A stretch of DNA of 64,000 nt from contig CM075853.1 of assembly GCA_037975125.1 (NCBI GenBank), positions 56,705,091 through 56,769,090 on the forward strand, in the 5' to 3' direction. Under the pieces are notes generated by a model. The model was given only the letters and a program-made list of their open reading frames with translations, made no database searches and had not been told where the DNA came from. The translations under genes and the position numbers were made by a program. This document shows positions 54,174 through 64,000 of this stretch, one piece after another. Within the stretch, counting starts at the first letter, position 1. Each line of letters starts with the position of its first letter. This stretch comes from Latrodectus hesperus. Lineage: Eukaryota > Arthropoda > Arachnida > Araneae > Theridiidae.

Positions 54174-55231
54174 ATGGCTGAGTATTCCAAAGCTGAGTAT
54201 TATGAGATGGTTTTACTGTACGGTGAATGTCGACGCAAGGCACGATCAGCAGCAAGGCTGTATCACCAACGTTTCCCTGCAGGCCCGCATCCTTCTCATC
54301 AAACCATCCTAACTGTTGTAAAACGCTTAAGGGAGACAGGTTGTGTTACTAGTCGACCTCAATCTTGCAGACCAGCTAAGGTAGGACGGCAAGTTCAATC
54401 GGATGAGGTATTAGCATATGCCCTCGCATATCCGAAATGCAGCGTAAGAGAGATCAGTTAACACTGTGGTCTCTCCAAAGTCAGTTTTGGAAAATCCTAA
54501 GCGAATCAGGTGCTCATCCATTCTAACCAACGCCTGAACAGGTTTTAGTGGACGGGGATGCCGAGCGACGCTATTCACGGTGCAACTTCGTCATGAATCA
54601 GATACAGGTCCAGCCAACATTCTTGGCAGTTATAATGTGTACGGATGAGGCATGCTTTTCACGAAATGGCATGTACAAAAGGCACAGCACCCTTTACTGG
54701 GTGCTGGAAAATCCTAAATGCTTCATCGACGTTCGACATCAAATGCGGTATGCTATTAACGTTTGGTGCGCAATTTACAATAACAAGCTGATAGGCCCAA
54801 CATTTTACAATGGCACGTTAGCGGGTGCACGATATTTACAATTGCTACAGAAGGTAATACCCGATTTTGTGGAGAACCTACGTTGTTTAATCTTAAGAAT
54901 CTATGGTTTCAACATTAAGAAGCACCTGCTAACAAGACATCTCCAGTGAAGCAATATCTCGTCAAAGAATTTGGCAATCAAATACTAGGGTATGGCAGTT
55001 TCGAAGAGTGGCCTCCACGTTATCCTCCACAGATCCACGTTATCTGACTCCACTGGAGTTTTTCCTGTGGGGATACTTGAAGCAGCAGGTGTATGCGACA
55101 CCTCCACAAAAATTGCACGACCTTAAGCGACACATTGCGGTCGCGTGTTCCGATGTGTACAACGTGATCTTCAAGCGAGGATTCAAATGTGCATTGCAGC
55201 TGACGGTAAAAAGTTAGAACATATTAAATAA
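54174..55231 (+). pseudogene. Transposase pseudogene with DUF4817-like N-terminus
   Basis: Start chosen at ATG 54174 (MAEYSKAEYYEMVLLYGECR), a helix-turn-helix N-terminus of the DUF4817 type found in many arthropod Tc-like transposases. A DDE domain follows: CTDEACFSRNGMYKRH (first acidic residue) near 54640 and TPLEFFLWGYLKQQVYATPP near 55045 (third). It is broken by a stop after VREIS (54458-54460), a frameshift near 54480, a stop near 54525, and further shifts around 54890-55010. The motif normally WxQHDGAPAH reads WFQH-stop-E-APA, so the second catalytic Asp codon is lost. A further shift near 55170 leads to a plausible end LEHIK at 55231. Not functional. Confidence 0.9.
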
Positions 55232-55277
55232 AGTATATTGTTGTAGCTATTTTTTTCCTTTCTTAGATCGTTTTGTC

Positions 55278-55582
55278 ACGCCACAGCACGAAACAAAAAA
55301 TGCGCGTTTTAACAGTTGTATTCTTCACATTAATGTCTACAAGATATCTTTTCGTATTAAATCGAGGATGCTCTACAACTTTGTAAATCACTTTTTTTTA
55401 CCTATCTCGTTCCGTTTTCGATATACGAATGCTAACTCCACAGTTTTCCTCCAGGTGGCGCGGTAGGTGGTTTCATTCAGTAGCGCATGGCTACTTTACT
55501 ATACCTAGGCACCACTTTTATGAATATAGCACCAGCCGTTCCGAAGTTAAGAAAGTGGCAAGGGACTTTAGTGGACATACTG
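55278..55582. repeat. Right terminal inverted repeat
   Basis: About 305 bp, inverted copy of the left repeat with scattered substitutions; ends GGACATACTG before the TA target. Confidence 0.93.
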
Positions 55583-55663
55583 TAAATGTTGGTTAATATA
55601 AGAATATGTGGTATGCTATGATTTGGACGTGATTGTATATATTATTAATATTATTAAATTTAA

Positions 55664-55945
55664 ACTGCCGCCTACCCTGTCTAGTGGTCAGGGTGCCTGA
55701 CTGCGGATAGGGAGCCCCTGGCCCTGAGTTCGAATCCCAGTTCGGGCATGGATGTACTTTCTTTCTCTGTCTATCCTTTCTTTGCATGTTTGGGTTATGA
55801 ATGGTTGCCTACCCTATAAACGGGTCCCTATGGCATGTGTGTACTGAGGAAGTCGGACTCCACACAAAAAATACGGTTCAGTTGGAAAAGTGGAGCATCG
55901 CACCCCATATTGCCAGCCTAGCTGGCACACGACAACAACAACAAC
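55664..55945 (+). mobile_element. Complete tRNA-derived SINE with 11-bp TSD
   Basis: 282-bp insert flanked by ATTAAATTTAA at 55653-55663 and 55946-55956. The head has an A box-like TCTAGTGGTCAGG near 55679 and a B box GAGTTCGAATCCC near 55727. The body contains TTCGGGCATGGATG and it ends in an (ACA)n/(CAA)n tail at 55931-55945. The tail matches the LINE at 24842-25169, suggesting that LINE family as the mobilising partner. It is not a functional tRNA gene. Confidence 0.92.
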
Positions 55946-57907
55946 ATTAAATTTAAGCTAATATAAACTAACAGAAAAAAGGGTTATTTGATAATGTAAC
56001 CTATTTAATAATATTCTGAAATTATGAATGTTCCCCTATTTTAACCTTGTAGTGAAGTCCTAAAATACAGGTGCCAGTCAATTCCTAAGACCTTTTTTAA
56101 ACATTCAACAATTCCGCAGCACCATCTATATAAGCATCTATATATAGTAATAAACAACGCACAGATGTCTGCTAGTCACGGTAAGAGTCAGACCTATATT
56201 ACAGATGCATAATTTAACTTTATTTCATCTTTTCTTTAAATAAATGCTGTTTAGAATGTATCTGTGTCTAGCATTCACTGTCTTAATAGTATAAATAATA
56301 ATTATATATACATATAATGCAAAAGCTACGATAATATAATAACACTTTGCAAGTTGTTTATATTACTGATTCTTTGAAAAGTTTTTTGAATCATAACTAT
56401 GCTTTTGAGTCTTTCATGTTTCTTTGTTTTTAATTTTCAATTTTATTCTTATTTTATCCCATTTATAATTATTTCCGAAACAATTTATAAAAATGTTAAA
56501 AAAAAGTTGAAAAATTATTTCCGCTAAAAAAGTTTTGCATTTTGCACTGATAACGATAATATAAATCATTAAAAATTTATATCTCATTAGACAAACTAAT
56601 TTATATATTTGTTTTTATTTAAGGCATAGTTCAATAAATGACATGCCCAACAAGTCAGTAAATCGAAATATGTAATTAATAATGTAATCGAATTTTAATA
56701 AGTAATTAGTTTGTACCACGCAACAGTTTTATGTAAAAATAAAAAATATATATAATTCAAAATTATTAAAATATCTTTTAAAAATGCTGCCAATAAATTA
56801 ATTACATTCAGCAATTAACTTAGTTTTAATCTTAAATGTCCTTAAAAAGATTGAATTAAAAATTATCATTTAGCAAGAAATACATAATATTTTTGTTTAT
56901 ACTTTATTGATATACTTTGTATAAAGTTTTAAAAAATTCGAAACTAATTGCACTGATATTTTGTTTATATTCCCTAAAAAGAGCGTTCATTTAATGGCTG
57001 CATAATGAACTAGAATAAATAGTTAAAATTTTAAATCATGTATGAAATTAAACTATGATTAAAAAACGAACAAAATCCTTCCCTTTTCCAATTTCTTATC
57101 TCAAAAACTAAGCTTTCGTCATTGATTAAGTTTGTTATTCTACTCAATAAAGCTTTTTATTTCATAAAAAATACAAATACTAATTGAATGTGATGTTTTA
57201 TGCCTATTTATTTTCAGAGATTTCTACTGGTATCAATTAAATCAAACTTTTTGGAGCATGTTTATTTTTTAAAAAAAACATGTAATTAAATTTTTATGTT
57301 CTTAATTGGTAATATCGATGCACCTTTATATTTCTTAATTACACTCGTTTGAACAATATGTTTGTCCGTTTTTTCATACACGCTCTCACTTTCTTTTTAA
57401 AAGCTTTTTTATATTCTTCAAAGAAATAATTAAAGCTTTCCTAAAAAACGAGATTTAATAAATTTTACAAATGTAAGGATATCTTTTAAAGAAATCAGTT
57501 TACCGTGCAAATGTCTACCGATTAATCAAAATTTTCTTTACTGTACAAAAAATTTTCAATTTTTTATTTGAATAAATAAAGATTAAGAACTAATTGATAA
57601 ATAAATGATGGAATAATAGGAAAATAATTCTTTCATTCAGGAAGCTCAGAATTTTTTGTAAAAATTTACAAATAAAGTAATCAGAATTATGTGAAAATTC
57701 TGCACCTCTTTAATTAGGTAAAATAGTTTAAATTATTTTCTTATCTTAATAAGCAATTGTAAGAATGTTAAAATAATTTTAACAGAAAATTTCACAGAAA
57801 TAATTAAAAAAATTTGTCTTATAAGTTAAAGAATTAATCACAATTGAAAGATTATTTGATGAAATTATTTTTTAAACAAGTAATTTTTGAAGCACATTAA
57901 TTAATTA

Positions 57908-57962
57908 AATACGTTAATTTAAAGCAATTTGTAGTCAAAAAATTGCTTTAAATTGACGTATT
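57908..57962. repeat. 23-bp inverted repeat
   Basis: Arms 57908-57930 and 57940-57962 (AATACGTYAATTTAAAGCAA core) pair with one mismatch around a 9-nt loop. Flanking TTAATTAATT-type sequence extends the symmetry imperfectly. Confidence 0.7.
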
Positions 57963-58310
57963 AATTGATTAATTATTTTGGATTTTAAATTAGAAAGATA
58001 CATTCTGAAAATAATATAAGATTTGAATCCCTGACCAGAGGATGATATTTGTAATGAATATATATTTTCGTAGTTTTTATGAGAATATTTTTCTTCATTA
58101 ATGTACTGTTTTCATTATTATAATTATTACATTTATAATAATTGTATTTATAATGCAAAATAAGAAATTAAAATTAGTTGTTTTCCTTTTAAGTAAATTT
58201 ACATTATTAAGATATATTTATAGGTTTCCATTCTTTTAGGATTATTGCTTAGAACATTTATTTCACTTATAAAATATTTAAATAGAAATATTGATTTCTG
58301 TACAATAAAT

Positions 58311-58344
58311 TGTAACGAATATACTTTTACTGTAACGAATATAC
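58311..58344. repeat. Short tandem duplication
   Basis: TGTAACGAATATAC occurs at 58311-58324 and 58331-58344, a 20-bp period. Confidence 0.7.
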
Positions 58345-58699
58345 CACCCTTTACTATATTAAATTTACAAACTTTTGTAATGAGTAAAGAACAGATAATT
58401 TTAATAAATTTTTTCCTTTATATGTATAGATATATGTGTGTGTTTAAAATACATTTTAATATTTCAAATGAATATTTGTAATAAGAAAACAGAACATAAT
58501 AAAGTTTAAGTAAATATTTTATTAAATAATAATAATAAAAGTAAAAATCAATAAAAAAATTATTCATAATAAAATTTCTTGATGTAAAATACTGTTCGAT
58601 CATATTACTTTCTTCAAATGTATTAAAAACTCAAAAATATATGAACTAATTCAGTAATATCTCATATTTTCTGATAAATATTTTCATTCCACATTTGTG

Positions 58700-58970
58700 T
58701 TTTATCCGAAAGCTGATGTTGGTATAAAAAATTTAAGCTTGGAACGCGGAAAGGAAGTGGATTCCCCCGAGTGAAGGAACCCATGTCTAAATTGGTTACC
58801 CGCAATCCTCCAAACTATTGACGAGGTGGGATACTTCCCTCCATGCTTTATTCTATTTCCTCTTGAACCAGTGCTCTGCAAAAGAACCAATGATTTTCCT
58901 GTGTTTTCCACCAATTAGGTTATCTGCCGTAACGTGACTGGAATAAATGCATTAATTACACCTGAAAAGG
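58700..58970. promoter_or_regulatory. Intronic GC-richer island, enhancer candidate
   Basis: About 270 bp of mixed composition with CCAAT-type motifs (ACCAATGA near 58886, ACCAATTA near 58909), the homeodomain core ATTAATTA near 58951, and a TATAAAAAA near 58722. No family-like coding frame; the minus-strand 70-codon frame shows no motif. Confidence 0.35.
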
Positions 58971-59128
58971 AAATTGTTTGGAATTATTTTTTCCTAAAGG
59001 AATGTTTCCTTAAGTTTTAAGAATGATAGTGAAAAAAATTTTAGCAATTAAAAACAAAACAATATTCTTAATACTTTTTATTATACATATGTTATAAAAT
59101 ATTAGTAAATCAAATTGTTTTAACTGCT

Positions 59129-59397
<269 letters not shown>

Positions 59398-61093
59398 TTT
59401 TACAAATTATTTCAAAAAGAAAATATTACAAATGCTTAAGAAATTTGTGCATTATTTATGTTTAAAATAAGTGCAACATTTTAAGAGGCAAGAAAATTAG
59501 CGTGGTATTATTTTTCTTGTGATTGTAAGAAATGAAGGAATATTAATTTTGCAATTAAATATTTTTAATCTCCTTTTTCTATGTGTTCACGAATTATTAA
59601 AACTTGGAATTTTTTTATAAGTTACCTATAATCTTTTAAATATATAAATCAATATGATTTTTTTCACAAAAATAATAATTTTTAAAATTGATTTTCAAAT
59701 CAGTTGTAAATTAAATACTTTTTAATTGTTAATGTTGTAATTTTTGTGTATTATAATAGAATATATTGTTAACATATTATTACAATGCATGGAAATAATA
59801 ATAACATTATATTTATTTTTCAAGTCGATACATTCTACAATTAAGCTGTAGTTGAAAGGATAATGGGATAATGGATTTTGATGTAAACTACATACGAAAA
59901 ATTATTTCGAGTAAAAATGAATTTACTTTGCTCACCTAATAAAACAGATTTTTCTAATCTTCGCGTATATAATAAAGTAAAATTCTAAAAGATTAGAAAA
60001 AATCTAATCTGATAACAAATTAAAATTGAATTAGATTTAATGAAGAAATTATTACTTGCCATTATTTTATGATATCAGAGGTTGGCCCAAAATATTTAAA
60101 TTTTTCTTTCTTATAAAATTTATATCATTAATTGTTTATATAAAAGCAAATATTGTCATTCATGTATTTTTCGCTAAATAATTTTAAATCTATGAATGCA
60201 TTTTCCCATCTATATTTTACAATTTTTGAGAAAACCATAAATTATTTTTTTAGCATATGAGTTTTACATTTACAAATGAATATTGCTGCTCGCTGTAGAA
60301 AACTCAGTTTGTTTTCCTGATATTATAACGATCAAATTCATGTAAAAAAATTTATTTAAGCTTCAACGTTGCAATAACAAACGCATAAAACTATATTCTA
60401 TATATTTTTTAAAAATAAGTGTTTAAAATTTAACAATTTTCATTTGCATGCATCGATTTGAAAGTGAACACTGAATTTATTTATCATATATAATATTTCA
60501 TGTATATTTTTATTCATAAAAATTTTTTTTGTTTGTCTCAAGATTGATGTCTTGGTAAAAGAAAGGTAAATTATTATACCATTTCATTTTTCAACTCATA
60601 TTATTAATACTATTTTAATGAATTTATATATTTCTCACAAAATTTTTTTCATTTATCTAGATGTATTTTCCAAAACTTAATGATTATTTCTTATAGAGTG
60701 AATAACTTATAATTTAATTATTACATATATTATAAATCAATGATATAAAGCAATGAAAATTAATTGGATTTTAGTTTGATTTTTATTTTATTTTATTTTC
60801 TATGTGAACAATTTTTTAATATAAAAATTTAAACTTTATTTTTTCAGATATAGGTGTAAATATAATAATTACAAAAGTTAATTCTTTTCTGATTTCATGG
60901 ATATATTAAGTGTACATATTTCATCTTTCTTGTTTAATTAAATATTACTTTAAGCTAAATATCATTTTTATTTCAATTCTTATAACATTTATATTTTAAC
61001 CATTGTAAATATTTTCACATACTTTTAGAGTAACATGTTCTGGTCAAAATACTTAGTATTTAAAAATATTAATTTATTATTTCTCTTTTACAG

Positions 61094-61899
61094 TTTCCCG
61101 ATTGATGGGATCTTCTACAGGAATGTCGATGTCCAATATGAATATGTCCAGTCTAAGCGCTTGCAGTGTGGCAGCTGCGGCTGCGGCCGACCAGAAAGCA
61201 GCAGGGGGTGTCCAGTTCCCACTGACCCAACGTCGAAAACGGCGCGTTCTTTTCACCCAGGCCCAGGTCTACGAGCTGGAGAGGAGGTTCAAGCAGCAGA
61301 AATACCTCTCCGCCCCGGAGAGGGAACACCTAGCCAGCCTGATCCACCTCACTCCCACGCAGGTCAAGATCTGGTTCCAGAACCACAGATACAAGTGCAA
61401 ACGGCAGGCCAAAGAGAAAGCGATGGCCGAGCAGCAGCAATCTCAGTCGCAATCGCCGCGGAAAGTCGCGGTGCCGGTGCTCGTCAAAGACGGCAAGCCC
61501 TGCTCGACGGGGTCGGCCGAAGATGACGGTAGCAGCGGAGCCGGCGACCTCCTGCAGAGCACGGCGCTGCAGCAGCAGGCCTCCCATCAGCACCAGCAAC
61601 AAGCACAACACCATCAGCCGCAAGTCTCAGTCGGAGGCGGTGGGACGCACAGGAACAGCTGCCTGGGCGATTCCTGTGCGCAGAGCTCGGCAGCCGTTGC
61701 CCGCGTCCACGCCCTGGCTGCCGCCCAGCAATCGACGTGTTCCTTGACCGGTGGGGGCTCGGCCGCCGCCGCCCTTCAAGGGGCTCTCAATGGCATGAGT
61801 GGGTATGGTCAAGCCGTGGCCGGAAATTTAGACCTAAGCGCAGTCACCAATGCCGCCATGTGTCCTTCTTATTTACAACTTCAAGGCAGAACTTGGTAA
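61094..61899 (+). CDS. NK2.1 (scro / Nkx2-1 orthologue): NK2.1 homeobox gene, coding exon 2 (homeodomain, NK2-SD, C-terminus)
   Basis: This exon completes codon 108 and encodes residues 109-375, ending in TAA at 61897-61899. It follows a pyrimidine tract and TTTTACAG acceptor at 61092-61093. Residues 134-139 are an Ala run. The homeodomain is residues 154-213 (61231-61410), starting [10 protein letters not shown], with recognition-helix residues W48, F49, Q50, N51 and the NK2-class hallmark Tyr54, and Cys56 as in protostome proteins (Met in vertebrates). The NK2-specific domain follows at residues 229-244 ([16 protein letters not shown]). Residues 267-284 are Gln/His-rich. The protein ends LQLQGRTW, like the GRTW end of vertebrate NKX2-1. 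By family it binds TCAAGTG-type sites in the nucleus. The total of 375 residues is normal for the family. Spiders had an ancient genome duplication, so a paralogue elsewhere is possible; this copy looks intact. Confidence 0.97.
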
Positions 61900-62735
61900 C
61901 CTCGTAACTCATTACATTCCTCGACCTATGGACAAAAACAATTGTAAATATTTATAGTGGTTTTGCAAGTTTCAGATGGAGAATATGTACATAAAACTCG
62001 AAGACACCATGCATCAAATAATGATGAGTTTATCGTCCAAGACCGTAAGGAACTTCGGTTTTTCTGGGTGCGAGCCTTATGCTTACTCTATTCTTGCCCT
62101 CATTCCACACTTTAAACTCATGTAAAAAGAATTTCATTTCCATCTGTTGAAATACTTTCTTACAAGAATTGGCTTCAATGAAACTTTAAGAATTTCTGTT
62201 TTTGAAGTACTCTAATTTAAATTTGGAATGCGTGTAAAATTTATAAAATGGAGGTATACACACACGATCCATTTAAATATTTGAGTATAGTATTTTTTTA
62301 ATTGTATATGTTACTTTAAACAAACAGAATACAACTACTGTTCAAAGAAATTTTGATTTTAATCGTATTTTTTGTTTTGTAATTTATTTGTTGACTTACA
62401 ATGTATTCAGAGCGATATTACATGAACAGAAATGAAAATATTTTCTTTTAATTTTGTTAGATGCAACAATCACAGATCAAAGAAAAGACTATTGCTTATG
62501 TCATTGTATTCTATAAATTGAGCAGTTAGATATAAGCTTTTAAAATATATATAAAAAATACGTTACTGTTTCTCAATTCATAAAGAAATTCCCAAAGAAA
62601 ACTTTTAAATAAAAAAATATGGTATGTTTGATAAGAAAAATCTTTATAAGCGATTTTTATCACCCTTCTTCAGAAAAATTTTAAAATACAAAAGCAGGAT
62701 TTCCTGCTTTTTTAATAAATGTAATTAACAGAGCA
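61900..62735 (+). other. NK2.1 3' UTR with polyadenylation signal candidates
   Basis: Composition falls back to AT-rich soon after the stop codon. The first canonical AATAAA is at 62608-62613 and another at 62714-62719. The second is directly preceded by a perfect 10-bp hairpin (62690-62711). Either could end the transcript; the end coordinate given is a guess. Confidence 0.4.
62690..62711. repeat. Perfect 10-bp hairpin before AATAAA
   Basis: AAAAGCAGGA, a two-base loop, then TCCTGCTTTT, followed two bases later by AATAAA at 62714. The stem is unusually GC-containing for this AT-rich flank. Confidence 0.6.

Positions 62736-64000
<1,265 letters not shown>

Larger units (their letters stand above)
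53651..55582 (+). mobile_element. Tc/mariner-type transposon with long inverted repeats
   Basis: 1932-bp element bounded by TA dinucleotides (53649-53650 and 55583-55584), the target of this superfamily. The ends read CAGTATGT...ACATACTG. The terminal inverted repeats are about 305 bp (53651-53953 and 55278-55582) and roughly 90% or more identical by eye. Between them is one + strand transposase pseudogene. Both ends are intact, so it could have been mobilised in trans. The 160-codon minus-strand frame over the left repeat is a shadow. Confidence 0.95.

Noticed and set aside
61035..61526. 163-codon + strand frame overlapping the homeobox exon
   Set aside because: It runs in a different frame through the intron end and exon 2; the homeodomain frame (61094-61899) is the coding one.
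61330..61812. Minus-strand and alternative-frame ORFs in exon 2
   Set aside because: Shadows of a GC-rich exon with biased codon use; no family-like sequence.

Overview
The window is AT-rich animal nuclear DNA from an arthropod, most probably a spider. It carries one protein-coding gene, spread over about 44.7 kb of the + strand: an NK2.1-class homeobox gene (vertebrate NKX2-1/TTF-1, Drosophila scarecrow). The arthropod call rests on the homeodomain, which has the protostome form (Cys at homeodomain position 56). The spider call rests on the very AT-rich background with long (TA)n arrays and on SINE, LINE and Tc1-type repeats that resemble, from memory, families common in spider genomes.

Layout. 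Positions 1-16.2 kb are 5' flank: AT-rich DNA with two richer blocks (1.5-2.15 and 2.6-2.96 kb), a cluster of dead DNA transposons (two opposed Tc1 fragments, then a Tigger/pogo relic, 3.3-5.3 kb), a 25-bp minisatellite, SINE relics and (TA)n arrays. From 16.3 to 17.2 kb lies a GC-rich promoter/5' UTR block with two opposed CCAAT boxes, a consensus NK2 binding site and an NRF1-like element. Exon 1 (17220-17541) encodes the TN motif. A 43.55-kb intron (17542-61093) holds several short GC-richer islands that are enhancer or alternative-promoter candidates, a 5'-truncated LINE with target-site duplication, a 1.93-kb Tc-type transposon with about 305-bp inverted repeats, a complete SINE with target-site duplication, and hairpins. 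Exon 2 (61094-61899) encodes the homeodomain, the NK2-specific domain and the conserved C-terminus. The rest is 3' UTR and AT-rich flank.

The two exons join in phase (1+2 bases) to give one 375-residue transcription factor, and the junction falls at the position used in vertebrate NKX2-1. No other functional protein gene, RNA gene or CRISPR array is supported. Most remaining open frames are chance frames in AT-rich DNA, translations of (TA)n arrays, or shadows of the GC-rich exons. I found no convincing undescribed system. The points most worth checking are a 47-bp-stem hairpin with G:U-preserving changes (18989-19088), an intronic island sharing an 11-bp CpG-containing motif with the main promoter and carrying a phase-compatible splice donor (33530-33800), and the putative autoregulatory NK2 site at 16598.
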